From a virus, in IMG/VR virus record IMGVR_UViG_3300010396_000032, positions 1 to 40,119 of that record: 40,119 bases of DNA. The stretch is one strand, 5' to 3'. A model generated the notes under the pieces. It saw only the letters and a list, made by a program, of their open reading frames with translations, was not told the origin of the DNA and did no database searches. Below are positions 28,022 to 36,163 of the stretch, piece after piece; within the stretch, counting starts at the first letter, position 1, and each line of letters starts with the position of its first letter. The translations under genes and the position numbers were made by a program.

Positions 28022-28459
28022 TTATCGGATGAGGCCTTTGAATTCGTCCGCGGCCCGCGTCCGCTCGATCGCGAACGCGGGCCCGAGGTGCGGATGCTGT
28101 TCTTCGATCTTCGCCGGCAACGATCCTGCGGGGCCTTGCTTACTCGAGTAAGTCGCCGGGCCGATGACGACAGACTTCGTCGCGTCGTCGTAACCGAAGA
28201 AGATCAACTCCCGCAGCGGGCTCGCCGCCTGTTGCGACGCCACTCCCTTGGTCGTTTTCTTGCGAGTGAACCGCTTTCGGCGGTGCACGTGCGGCGGTTT
28301 GCCCTTGGCTGCTGGGCCGTCGAGATATTTCAGGCTCGATTTGTCGCGGCGGCGAGTATAGGCGCCGATCTTCGAGAGCGCCCGCTTCACGGCCGGGTCG
28401 ATCTTGTCGGCGACGGCCTTCACGTCGAAGAACGACTTTTTGAAGCTCGCGATGTCCAT
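28022..28459 (-). CDS. Tail completion / HK97 gp10-like protein
   Basis: 145 residues. SFFDVKAVADKIDPAVKRAL then SKIGAYTRRRDKSSLKY, followed by a basic, flexible middle (KGKPPHVHRRKRFTRKKTTKG) and a C-terminal beta/alpha part (ELIFFGYDDATKSVVIGPATY...HPHLGPAFAIERTRAADEF). This order (N-terminal helices, basic loop, then 'V-I-G-P' and 'P-F...A') is that of HK97 gp10-like or minor tail proteins. Located between tail tube and chaperone, where tail completion proteins sit. Confidence 0.65.
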   Translation of the reverse strand: MDIASFKKSFFDVKAVADKIDPAVKRALSKIGAYTRRRDKSSLKYLDGPAAKGKPPHVHRRKRFTRKKTTKGVASQQAASPLRELIFFGYDDATKSVVIGPATYSSKQGPAGSLPAKIEEQHPHLGPAFAIERTRAADEFKGLIR

Positions 28460-28461
28460 GG

Positions 28462-28935
28462 TCAGATGAACGTGAACACGGGGGCGCCGCTAATTACCTT
28501 GACGGTGGCCGGTGGATTGGCTCCGATCGGCGTCGGCATGAACTTCAGGTCCTCGAAGATCACCGTGCTGAGCCCCTGGTCCTCGTTATCGCTCGTGACC
28601 TGGGCCTGGTAACGCACGCCGTAGGCGCCCGGCGTCGTCATTGGGCCGTTCAAAACCATGATGTCGAGGAAGGAATCCGGCGACATGAACGCGTCCATGA
28701 TCGCGACGGTATTGGCGTCGCCGGCGACGAACTTCAATTTGCCGCCGACCGAGAGGTCGACCATCGTCTTGACGGACTGCTTGACCGCGGATTCGCGCGT
28801 CGAGCCGTCCGCCGTCTCCCATTCGCCGTTGCGAGTGAGGTCGGAGATGTTCGGAACTTCGGCAAACGACGGCGAACCGAAGAGGCCGAAGTTCAGATAG
28901 AATTTTGCCTTGCGGCCAAGCCATGCACCGGTCAT
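28462..28935 (-). CDS. Major tail tube protein
   Basis: 157 residues from ATG 28935 (GGAGAGGTATTGCT upstream). GRKAKFYLNFGLFGSPSFAE then VPNISDLTRNGEWETADGS, then ESAVKQSVKTMVDLSVGGKL and YGVRYQAQVTSDNEDQGLST give a beta-rich protein with the layout of siphovirus tail tube subunits (long N-terminal loop, then beta sandwich). Position before the tail completion protein and chaperones agrees. Confidence 0.75.
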   Translation of the reverse strand: MTGAWLGRKAKFYLNFGLFGSPSFAEVPNISDLTRNGEWETADGSTRESAVKQSVKTMVDLSVGGKLKFVAGDANTVAIMDAFMSPDSFLDIMVLNGPMTTPGAYGVRYQAQVTSDNEDQGLSTVIFEDLKFMPTPIGANPPATVKVISGAPVFTFI

Positions 28936-29432
28936 AGCAATACCTCTCCAGCCAGGTCCGTGTCCTCGGCGAAATAGAACGTCGCCTGGCTCCAGAACGT
29001 CTTGAATTTCAAGAGCGTGTCGATGTCGTAAAGCACGTCGATGGTCGGTCGCTCGTCCATCGCCGGCGTCATCTGGTCGATCAGTTCGACCGACTGATTC
29101 GCGAGCACGTTGAACACGTTCTGCTCGACGAACTCGGTGCGAGCGTCGATCCATTCCCTCGGCGGCGGTCCGCTGTCGTCGGTGTAGCGCTCGACCGTCA
29201 GCGTCCGCAGCGTGTACGTCCGCCACTGATCCGCGCGGTCTAGGAGGCTCGCCGCATACGGCCCCGGAAAGACGAACACCTTCCGGCCGCGAAGGACCGG
29301 CTGGGAATCCTCCGTGAGGCTGACTGGCGGAGCGTAGATTCGCTCCACGCAATCGTGTTTTCCCTTATCGCTCCAGCTTGCGAGGATGAGGGCAGCCGCG
29401 GCGTCCGCGGCCTGGAGGATTCGAGCAGCCAT
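28932..29432 (-). CDS. Head-tail connector / tail terminator candidate
   Basis: 166 residues. Start ATG 29432 in a TGATG overlap. It contains KVFVFPGPYAASLLDRADQW and TLRTLTVERYTDDSGPPPREW then VLANQSVELIDQMTPA, giving a mixed alpha/beta protein of the size of tail terminators (lambda gpU-like). Assigned mostly from size and position just before the tail tube gene. Confidence 0.6.
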   Translation of the reverse strand: MAARILQAADAAAALILASWSDKGKHDCVERIYAPPVSLTEDSQPVLRGRKVFVFPGPYAASLLDRADQWRTYTLRTLTVERYTDDSGPPPREWIDARTEFVEQNVFNVLANQSVELIDQMTPAMDERPTIDVLYDIDTLLKFKTFWSQATFYFAEDTDLAGEVLL

Positions 29433-29662
29433 CACGCCTTCGCAGTCTTCACAGCCGGCGCGGCCACCCCGAGGATTTTCGCGAGGTGGTGCGTCCGATG
29501 AACGGAGATTCGCGCCTTCGGATTACAGCCGCTGACGTGGCGGCCGAGTTCCGTCTTGTCCTCGGCCACTTCCTTGAGAGCGGCGAACAGGTCGCCCGCG
29601 GCCACCTCGACGTAGTCGTCGGTGTGGGCCGCGGCCGCCGCCCGAATTTTTTCGATGCTCAT
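29432..29662 (-). CDS. Small head-tail region protein
   Basis: 76 residues from ATG 29662 (ATGA overlap). Helical; MSIEKIRAAAAAHTDDYVEV then AAGDLFAALKEVAEDKTELG, with an H/K-rich middle (KARISVHRTHHLAKIL). Coupled on both sides in the connector cluster. Function unknown. Confidence 0.65.
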   Translation of the reverse strand: MSIEKIRAAAAAHTDDYVEVAAGDLFAALKEVAEDKTELGRHVSGCNPKARISVHRTHHLAKILGVAAPAVKTAKA

Positions 29663-29853
29663 TTCGGCTCCCATTGGATCACCACTCGCCATCGGCCTGG
29701 CGTGCCGTCGGCCGATACGGTTTTGGCGATCAAGCTCCCAGGTTCGTACCCACCGATCGCGTCGCCGTTTGGTTTGCCGAGCAGGCGCTCGGCGAATGAC
29801 TTCACGTCGGCGAGGGTTTTTTCCTGACGCCGCATCCTGGTTTTGATGCTCAT
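29659..29853 (-). CDS. Small basic head-tail region protein
   Basis: 64 residues from ATG 29853 (ATGA overlap). Basic N-terminus (SIKTRMRRQEKTLADVKSFAE) and a short beta part (RWRVVIQWEPK). Coupled to both neighbours. Function unknown. Confidence 0.65.
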   Translation of the reverse strand: MSIKTRMRRQEKTLADVKSFAERLLGKPNGDAIGGYEPGSLIAKTVSADGTPGRWRVVIQWEPK

Positions 29854-30251
29854 GGTTCTTCGTCGCGCTCGCAAACTCGCTTGGGTTGCCGCTTCGTGTT
29901 CACGCGGATCGTCGTTCGCATCGAATCGCTAAAGCGCCAGGGCGGTTCCCCGGTCGCGGTTTGCAGTTCGAACTGCACTTCTTCCCCGTCGATCGTCTCG
30001 ATGATCCGATCCCCGAGCATCGGCAACGTCATGCGGCCGTCGATGACCAGATCCGCGGCCAGGAACAGGTAATCGCGTTCGCCCCACACAACCGAGGCGC
30101 CAGGTTCCTCGGTATTCCGCGCGAAGAGCGTGTTGCCGAGCCAGGCTTCTAGCATCACGCCCGAATCGCCGCGGGTGTAGACCACCCTGCGGCCGATGGC
30201 CTGCTTCTGGCGGCGCACCAGTGCCGCCTGGCCGCGATCGAGCAATCCCAT
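29850..30251 (-). CDS. Head-tail joining-like protein
   Basis: 133 residues. The start RGQAALVRRQKQAIGRRVVY then TRGDSGVMLEAWLGNTLFAR and LFLAADLVIDGRMTLPMLGD gives a beta-rich small protein resembling planctomycete prophage head-tail joining proteins, in the right place after the capsid cement gene. Function inferred from synteny. Confidence 0.6.
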   Translation of the reverse strand: MGLLDRGQAALVRRQKQAIGRRVVYTRGDSGVMLEAWLGNTLFARNTEEPGASVVWGERDYLFLAADLVIDGRMTLPMLGDRIIETIDGEEVQFELQTATGEPPWRFSDSMRTTIRVNTKRQPKRVCERDEEP

Positions 30252-30257
30252 GACGAA

Positions 30258-30989
30258 TCAGGCTCCAATCTGACTGTACACCGTGTACGCCTCGGTCCCC
30301 GAACCGACGTTGGTGAGCAGAATCTTCAGGGTGGCCGCCTTGTTTTGCGCAATCGAGGTGCCGCCCCTCAAGGTCGCCCCTCCGGCGGCGAGCGTGATTG
30401 CGTTCGCGCCGCCGGAGGTGTTCTCGATCATCACCGAGAAGCTGTCCCCGACCTTGGCTCCGACGACGCCGGCGACCATGTTCGCCGCAGACGGCAGCGT
30501 CAACGTGATGCCCGCTGCGGGTGCCGAGTTGATGAAGCCGGCAAGCAGCTGCGCGGCCGTCAGGGTCGCCGTGGTGCTCTGCGTGACTTCGGACTTCTTG
30601 GCGAACTCCGAACTGGAGTTGCCGTTGGGAGCGTGCAGCGCGTAGCCGAGGTCCCCGTCGGCCGCTGGACCAGCTCCGAATAGGTCGCCACTGGGGCCCG
30701 CGAGCAGAATCCCGAAATGCACGTTCGCCTGCGAGGTGGCCGTGAGTTTCTTCGACGTGGAATTGAAGAATACGTCCTCGCCGATGACTGGCGTCCCGTC
30801 GGTGGCGATCTCGTAAATGCCGCCGCGAACGGCGAGCGCATCCTCGATCGGATCGGTGCCGAAGAGCGGATTGTCGTTGTGGGCCACGAAAGGCGTGGAG
30901 CCGATCAAGACCACGTCGCCCGCCGACCAGGCATCGGTCGGCGTCGCGGCTTGCATGATCGGCTTGCCGTCAATGAAGGTGGCAATCAT
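30258..30989 (-). CDS. Capsid cement (DUF2190-like) protein
   Basis: 243 residues. The N-terminal 110 residues (SAGDVVLIGSTPFVAHND...LAVRGGIYEIATDGT...EDVFFNSTSKKLT) match the DUF2190 capsid-decoration pattern: 'GdVV-x-v', a small-residue 'G-v-a', then 'l-x-G-x-(Y/F)'. The C-terminal half is a second beta-rich domain (ITLTLPSAANMVAGVVG...FSVMIENTSGGANAITLAAG). It follows the capsid gene. These proteins stabilise the capsid after expansion. Confidence 0.75.
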   Translation of the reverse strand: MIATFIDGKPIMQAATPTDAWSAGDVVLIGSTPFVAHNDNPLFGTDPIEDALAVRGGIYEIATDGTPVIGEDVFFNSTSKKLTATSQANVHFGILLAGPSGDLFGAGPAADGDLGYALHAPNGNSSSEFAKKSEVTQSTTATLTAAQLLAGFINSAPAAGITLTLPSAANMVAGVVGAKVGDSFSVMIENTSGGANAITLAAGGATLRGGTSIAQNKAATLKILLTNVGSGTEAYTVYSQIGA

Positions 30990-31029
30990 CTCAAAATCCT
31001 CGCGACGGAATTCGTGGGTGAAGGATCGA

Positions 31030-33462
31030 TCAAGCGCCGACGGATTTGACTCCGCCGCGGAAGTTCTGGATGTTGACGCCGAAGTCGAACACGCCGCGGA
31101 TCGAGATCCCGAGCCGGTCGAACTGGAAGTCCGGTCCGGCTTGCTGGACCATCGGCACGTCGACGCCGTTGAGGAACGCGCACTCGATGACCGGGAAGAG
31201 CCCCGGCGAAGCCAGGAGATACCAGGCCGTCGTCGAATTCCCCGTGAAGGCGGTGTTCGACAAATAGCGTGACATGACCGGCTTGAAGCGGCCGGCCCAC
31301 ACGTTGGTGTTCGGCTGCTTCGAGGCCGAGCCGCCGCCGTACACGAGGAACTGGGCGTTCATGAGTTCGCGGGCCGCCACGTCGAGTTCGGGCGGATAGA
31401 GCAGAAGCTCGGCATCGACTCCGAGCGGGAAGCCGGCCGGATCGACCTGTTTGTTGAACAGGATGATCGCCGCCTTGAGCCCGTCCGAAGTGAGCGTCGT
31501 CGTTCCGCCGCTCTGGGAATTGGCTCCGGCCGCTTGCTGGCCCGCGGGAGCGGCGCCGTGCGTCCCGGTCGAGTTGTTCCAGAAGGGATTGCCGTCGTCG
31601 GCATTCCCCGGGTTGAGGAACACCGTGTAGAACTCCTTGAGGAGTTTGAGCCCGGCTCCGCGGCCCATGAGCATCGGCACCGTGGTCAGGCCGCTGATGT
31701 CGTCGTTGATAATCGCCTTGCGGCCGATCGTCATGATGCGGCCGTACTGATCGACGACGTTTGAGAACGCCTGGTCGGAGAGGCTCGCGTTCTTGAGTTC
31801 GCCCGTGGTTCCCACGGTGTCGTAAATGAAGTCGCCGAACAGGTTCACCGACTTCGACGGTTTGAAATCCTTCATCGGCCGAATGGCCGCGAAGTCGCGC
31901 CAGCTTTGCTCGGTGAAGAGATAGCCGCCGAGCAAGAATTTGTTGAGCACGTTGGCCAGCAGGTTCTGCAGGCTGTAGTTGCTCGCTCCTTCGGCCTCGA
32001 TGCGCTGCCGGCTCCAGTTCGCGGCCCGCAGCACGCCTTCCACGTCCCCGTCGTCGCGGAGCACCTCCGGGCCGTGATAGCCGTTGGACCGCGCCGCTTC
32101 GACGAGCATTTGCTGGAGGCCAATGCGGCCGCGGAAATGCGTGTGCGCGGCCTGCATCACCTGATCGGGATAGCGAGCCGCCAGTTCCGACTTGATTCGT
32201 GAGGCCAGGTAGCCCGGCACGGAGCTTCCGCGGTCCTTGTTGAATTCGTAGAAGGAGGAATCGAACAGCCGAAACTCGGTCGGCGACGCGGCCTGCATGA
32301 CCGCGGCCTCGAGCACTGCCGCGGTCATCCCCGGACGGTTGGGAATATGCAGGTGAGGGCCGCCGCCGAATTTCGGGCGGTCCTGACGCAGCGCGTGTAG
32401 CTCCACCTTGTCGGGCGACCAGCCGGCCTTGATCGCGTGCGGGATCAAATCGACCTCCTTGCCGTCGATTTCCAGCTTGAGATTGCCGCCGTATTTCTGG
32501 CAGCGAGCGGCGATTTCATTTTGTCGCCGCATCTCGGTCGCCGTCACCGATCGAAGCTGACGGACGGCCTTCTGCGAAGCCGTCAATCGACCCGGCCCGC
32601 GGCCGCTTTGCTGGCGGTTCTTCTTCGCCGCCTTGGCCTTCTTGTCGTCGTCGGAGGGCGGATCGTCGTCGGCTTCCACGTCCGAGTCGTCGCCGTCGGC
32701 GTTCACGTCCGAATCGTCGTCGGCGTCCACGTCCGAGTCGTCATCGGCGTCGACCTTGTCCTCGGCCATGCACTCGCGGAGCGCCGCCTTGGCCTCCGTG
32801 TCGCTCATCTTCTCAATCTGATCGTCGCTGTATTTGGCGGCTTTCAGATTGCCGTTGGCCTTCGCGGCCTTGAGCATGTTCTTGAAGTACATGGCCCGAA
32901 TCCCCCTCTTGGATGCCTGGACGGTTGCCGAGGTGTTCCCGTCGGCGCCCAATGGAACGAAAGAAATCTCTCCCAGTTCGGTTTCCCGACTGATCGTCAG
33001 CGGCCCGATCACTTCGCGGCCGTTGACCGTGGTTGTCTCGCCGGCTTCGAGATACTCCGTGCGAACCGGATCGGCCCCGATCGACAGTTCCCACTGGAAG
33101 CCGTTCTTGGCCAACACGGTGACCGTGTCCGTATGCTGCTTCTCGCCGCTCAGCACGCCGGCGATCTTGATCCCGTCCTTCTCGACCTTCACGTCCTCCG
33201 TGTGGCCGACGATCTGTTGGTGATCGTGTTGCCGGAGAACCGGCCGCTGCTGCTTAGGCACCCGGACGCCGTCCAGGTCGATAATCATCCGGCCCCACCA
33301 GCCCAGATGCTCCATCACCGCGCCCGTGTAGGCATTGCCGGCGAAGGAGCCCATTTTCTTTTCGTCGCCGGCGGCCGCCTCGATCCGGCACGACTCGCCC
33401 GAGACCGCGTTAAAAGGAATGCGCGTCGCGGCGATGTTCGGGCGTCTCCGTTTAAGCGACAT
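31030..33462 (-). CDS. Prohead protease-scaffold-major capsid fusion
   Basis: 810 residues. Residues 1-185: prohead protease-like domain (YTGAVMEHLGWWGRMIIDLD...LRQHDHQQIVGHTEDVKVE...VTVLAKNGFQWELSIGADP...LGEISFVPLGAD). Residues about 230-270: very acidic repeats (DDDSDVDADDDSDVNADG) then Lys/Arg-rich sequence, scaffold-like. Residues about 290-810: major capsid domain, including IGRKAIINDDISGLTTVPML and a gpT-like downstream part (KEFYTVFLNP...DGNPFWN). Protease, scaffold and coat in one chain is known from some phage groups. Its 5' end overlaps the portal gene by 11 bp. Confidence 0.85.
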   Translation of the reverse strand: MSLKRRRPNIAATRIPFNAVSGESCRIEAAAGDEKKMGSFAGNAYTGAVMEHLGWWGRMIIDLDGVRVPKQQRPVLRQHDHQQIVGHTEDVKVEKDGIKIAGVLSGEKQHTDTVTVLAKNGFQWELSIGADPVRTEYLEAGETTTVNGREVIGPLTISRETELGEISFVPLGADGNTSATVQASKRGIRAMYFKNMLKAAKANGNLKAAKYSDDQIEKMSDTEAKAALRECMAEDKVDADDDSDVDADDDSDVNADGDDSDVEADDDPPSDDDKKAKAAKKNRQQSGRGPGRLTASQKAVRQLRSVTATEMRRQNEIAARCQKYGGNLKLEIDGKEVDLIPHAIKAGWSPDKVELHALRQDRPKFGGGPHLHIPNRPGMTAAVLEAAVMQAASPTEFRLFDSSFYEFNKDRGSSVPGYLASRIKSELAARYPDQVMQAAHTHFRGRIGLQQMLVEAARSNGYHGPEVLRDDGDVEGVLRAANWSRQRIEAEGASNYSLQNLLANVLNKFLLGGYLFTEQSWRDFAAIRPMKDFKPSKSVNLFGDFIYDTVGTTGELKNASLSDQAFSNVVDQYGRIMTIGRKAIINDDISGLTTVPMLMGRGAGLKLLKEFYTVFLNPGNADDGNPFWNNSTGTHGAAPAGQQAAGANSQSGGTTTLTSDGLKAAIILFNKQVDPAGFPLGVDAELLLYPPELDVAARELMNAQFLVYGGGSASKQPNTNVWAGRFKPVMSRYLSNTAFTGNSTTAWYLLASPGLFPVIECAFLNGVDVPMVQQAGPDFQFDRLGISIRGVFDFGVNIQNFRGGVKSVGA

Positions 33463-34939
33463 TGGCCACCTCGGCGTCCGCCGTCTTGTCTTCGTTTGCC
33501 GAGACCGAAATGCTGCGCTGGACCACGTCTCCGAACGTCAGGCCCAGCCGCTCCATCTCCTTCTTCTCGATCGCCAACTGGCGGAGAACGCGCCGCCAGT
33601 TCTGGCCGCGTTCCGCCCAGAAGGCCTGCCACGTCGTCTGGCCGGCGGCGATCTTGACCTGGTCGGCCTGGGCGTCGACCATCACGTCGAGCGACGGGAA
33701 GGCCGGCCAGTGCCAGCCGATCCGCGGCGGTTCCAGACCCTTCAAGAGAGGGATCGTTCCGGAAAGCACGCCTTCGTAATGCCACGCTCGAAAGAGCGGG
33801 ATAAGATTGATCCGTTCGCAATCCCTCCGCTCAACGCGGAGGCCCTGGCGATAGTTGATGTGGTCCAACTTGGCCGACGAGAAATTGAATTTCTGCGAGG
33901 TTCCGAGGGCGAGGTTCAGGGGGTAGGCGAGGGGCCGAATGGCCTCCCCCAGGACCTTCTCCTGGAACTGCTCGTAAGTGGTCGTTGGCTGTTTGGGGTC
34001 GAACGGCGAGAGCTTGACGCCCGGCGGGAGCATCATCAGCATGCCGCGGTCGATCGGCACCTCGTCGAACGCTTCAAGAGGCGTCGTGTCGTCGCCGTCG
34101 GCCAGGGCGTATTCCTGTTCGCCCACGGCCGTGAAGTTGGCGGCCACCTGGCTGGCGCTGAGCACCGCCTTTCGGTAGGCGCGCAGGTCGGCGAACATAT
34201 CGAGCGACGGCGTGAAGATCGGTACGCCGCGGACCTGGCCCGGCCGGAATTTGTGAAACCAGTGCAGCACGTACTTCGCGCTGATCTGCTCGGTCTGGAA
34301 TGGATTGAGCGACGGCGGGTAGTAAAAGTCGCCAGGGTGGTGCTTGAGCACGTGGAAGGCCGTCGGCCGGCCGGTGACCGGGTGAAGGGTGAGTCCATCG
34401 ACCCACAGGTCCATCATCGTCCCCGGCCCGAGCGTGGTGACCTGGTCGGCCTCCATGTCGACGGGATAAATCTTGATCGGATGCTCCATGTCGGAGAGCG
34501 TCCGAAGGACGAGGAACCCTTCGCCGTCGATCGATTTGGCCAGCTTCTGGGTGCGGAGTTTCTCGACGAGATCGACCTCGCGACACCACTCGTCCCAGAG
34601 GTCCTGGACGAGTAGGTTGTAAGCCTTATCTTTCGTCTTCACTTCGAGCGTCGGGCCATCGCCAATCAGGTCGTCGGCGTTGGATGTGCAAATCCCGTAG
34701 AGGTAGGGGTTGTTGCTGACCTCGTACCGGCTGCGGATGCGAAGCTGCCGGCGGACTTGGAAGCTGTTGGCCGATTTCGCCGACAGGTAATCGGCTCCCC
34801 ACCATTGCCGGCGGTTCTCGTCGACCGTCAGGGAATTGTCATAGCGGGCCTCGATCCGCGGCCGTGGCGCAAGAGCGACGCTGCGGCCCGCAAGCGGCAG
34901 CGATCCTCCGGCGAACTGACCCTGGGAGACCTTAATCAA
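33452..34939 (-). CDS. Portal protein (lambda gpB type)
   Basis: 495 residues from a TTG in a TTGA overlap with the upstream gene. RYDNSLTVDENRRQWWGADY near the start, then LRIRSRYEVSNNPYLYGICT, GPTLEVKTKD, DGEGFLVLRT and FHKFRPGQVRGVPIFTPSLD are the Phage_portal_2 family blocks. The next blocks are DRGMLMMLPPGVKLSPFDPK and YPLNLALGTSQKFNFSSAKL. It forms the dodecameric DNA entry ring. Followed immediately by the protease-capsid fusion. Confidence 0.92.
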   Translation of the reverse strand: MIKVSQGQFAGGSLPLAGRSVALAPRPRIEARYDNSLTVDENRRQWWGADYLSAKSANSFQVRRQLRIRSRYEVSNNPYLYGICTSNADDLIGDGPTLEVKTKDKAYNLLVQDLWDEWCREVDLVEKLRTQKLAKSIDGEGFLVLRTLSDMEHPIKIYPVDMEADQVTTLGPGTMMDLWVDGLTLHPVTGRPTAFHVLKHHPGDFYYPPSLNPFQTEQISAKYVLHWFHKFRPGQVRGVPIFTPSLDMFADLRAYRKAVLSASQVAANFTAVGEQEYALADGDDTTPLEAFDEVPIDRGMLMMLPPGVKLSPFDPKQPTTTYEQFQEKVLGEAIRPLAYPLNLALGTSQKFNFSSAKLDHINYRQGLRVERRDCERINLIPLFRAWHYEGVLSGTIPLLKGLEPPRIGWHWPAFPSLDVMVDAQADQVKIAAGQTTWQAFWAERGQNWRRVLRQLAIEKKEMERLGLTFGDVVQRSISVSANEDKTADAEVANVA

Positions 34940-35181
34940 GTTCGGTCGCCTTTCGTGAACGGCGAATTCACCTGCGGAGCCAGCGGTTGTAGCGGGGCGT
35001 TGTACGTCAGCGTCATGAGCCACAATCGGCCGGTGGCGAGCAGCTTGACGCGCTCCCACCAGGTCAGCCGCCAGCACGACACCACCAGGCCGTCGCGTTG
35101 TCGGTGCACGGGCAAAGGCAGGTACTCCTTCTGATCCTTGGCGAGCACGTGCGTGCATTCCGGAAACTTCACCGGCTTCAT
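34936..35181 (-). CDS. Small conserved protein before portal
   Basis: 81 residues; GTGAGG lies about 5 nt before the ATG. KFPECTHVLAKDQKEYLPLP then VVSCWRLTWWERVKLLATGR then LWLMTLTYNAPLQPL is a pattern I recognise from many bacterial and prophage small proteins ('AKDQ-x-Y-x-PLP', 'SCW-x-(L/M)-(T/S)-W-x-ER-x-(K/R)-x-(L/V)'). The function is unknown. Stop overlaps the portal TTG start. Confidence 0.75.
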   Translation of the reverse strand: MKPVKFPECTHVLAKDQKEYLPLPVHRQRDGLVVSCWRLTWWERVKLLATGRLWLMTLTYNAPLQPLAPQVNSPFTKGDRT

Positions 35182-35188
35182 GCGTGCC

Positions 35189-35437
35189 TCACAGGTGCCC
35201 TGGCCGATCGAAGCTGTGGGGAAGGCGACAGCGATCGGAGAGCGCTCCGGGATTAATCAGCTTCGAGAACCGTATACCGCGGCGGCCCTGTCGGGCTGCC
35301 TTGACGCCGGCGGCGAACTGCGCTCCCTGGATCATGTCGCCGACGGAACGGCCGGTCGCTGTATGACCGTCCGCTCCGGAACTCAGCGGTTCGAGGGATT
35401 CCCGCTCGATCCTTTCGGCGGCTTCGTCTTCGTACAT
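35189..35437 (-). CDS. Small late protein
   Basis: 82 residues. The acidic N-terminus (MYEDEAAERIERESLEPLSS) continues into SVGDMIQGAQFAAGVKAARQGRRG. The ATG is exactly 4 nt after the second box of copy E, with no Shine-Dalgarno, like the genes at 17422 and 25252. Position before the portal suggests a head or packaging accessory protein. Confidence 0.6.
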   Translation of the reverse strand: MYEDEAAERIERESLEPLSSGADGHTATGRSVGDMIQGAQFAAGVKAARQGRRGIRFSKLINPGALSDRCRLPHSFDRPGHL

Positions 35438-35441
35438 GCCT

Positions 35442-35513
35442 GCATCTTGTCCAGTGCAGGAGGGGCGTGAGAGGAGCGGCGGGGAATAAAGACGTGTGGA
35501 GTTTCAGGGGGTA
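35442..35513 (-). promoter_or_regulatory. Bipartite late element, copy E
   Basis: Minus strand TACCCCCTGAAACT (35513-35500), 49 bp, ACAAGATGC (35450-35442, two changes from GCATGATGC), 4 nt, ATG 35437. Directly upstream lies GACGCGTCG locus 3, as at copy C. Confidence 0.75.
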
Positions 35514-35557
35514 GAGAATCGGGCTGGACGAGCAACCCGTCGGGCCAGGTCCTGGGC

Positions 35558-35678
35558 GACGCGTCGCCCGGAGCTCCGGTAGACGCGTCGGCCGATCCTG
35601 CCGACGCGTCGCTGGTGGACGTCGGCTGCGCGGCCGATCCTGCCGACGCGTCGCTGGTGGACGTCGGCTGCGCGTGGT
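35558..35678. repeat. GACGCGTCG repeat locus 3
   Basis: Four copies of GACGCGTCG (35558, 35582, 35603, 35645). The third and fourth are each followed by the same 22 bases (CTGGTGGACGTCGGCTGCGC and two more), an internal 42-bp tandem duplication (with CGGCCGATCCTGC between units). The spacer CCGGAGCTCCGGTA matches locus 1. Confidence 0.85.
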
Positions 35679-35679
35679 C

Positions 35680-36129
35680 TCAGCGAGGACACATGCCGCC
35701 GGCGCACGGCGACGCGATCGCCCTGGGCGGCGCCGCAGGCTGCAGACTCGGGATGCCGCCGAACAAGAGGCATTCGTAGACACCATCGGCCAGGCCGCAG
35801 AACTTGCTCGGAACGTCGCAGTGCGGCATGTACGAGTTGTCGAAGGGATTCTTCACGCCGACGGCGAGGTAGCCTGTGTTGCCCGCAGCAATGTAATCCT
35901 TGAACTCCACGTAGCTCTTGAACCGGTACGGGTCCTTGCTGTCGGACTTGGCGCTCGGCTTCCAGGCCGGATCGGCCGTGTGCTCATTGCACGACTTGCA
36001 CTTGCAGACGCCGGTGGTCGCGCAACCGCAGCCGCACGAAGGCACCTGGCCGGCGGCGACGCCGACGCCGGCGAACGAAAGCATCGCGAGCGAGAACATC
36101 GCGCTCGCAACGAAACTGAAGAGGCGCAT
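35680..36129 (-). CDS. Secreted Cys-rich planctomycete-type protein
   Basis: 149 residues from ATG 36129 (TTGGAG 8-13 nt upstream). A signal peptide (RLFSFVASAMFSLAMLSFAGVG) is followed by a Cys-rich stretch (SCGCGCATTGVCKCKSC) of a kind frequent in planctomycete exported proteins, then a domain with KSYVEFKDYIAAGNTGYLAV and more Cys (CDVPSKFCGL, YECLLFGG, CAGGMC). An exported protein inside the head-gene cluster is unusual; surface modification or lysis timing are possible roles. Downstream of copy F. Confidence 0.7.
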   Translation of the reverse strand: MRLFSFVASAMFSLAMLSFAGVGVAAGQVPSCGCGCATTGVCKCKSCNEHTADPAWKPSAKSDSKDPYRFKSYVEFKDYIAAGNTGYLAVGVKNPFDNSYMPHCDVPSKFCGLADGVYECLLFGGIPSLQPAAPPRAIASPCAGGMCPR

Positions 36130-36163
36130 TGGCACTGCTCCAAGAAGAAGGGTTGGGACATTG

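Noticed and set aside
33905-33918. Another match to the late box (TACCCCCTGAA) on the minus strand
   Set aside because: It lies inside the portal gene and encodes the conserved AYPLNLALG stretch; no GCATGATGC follows at 49 bp.
32437-34615. Long plus-strand open frames over the capsid and portal genes
   Set aside because: They are shadows of the protease-capsid and portal genes, caused by high GC in the opposite frame.
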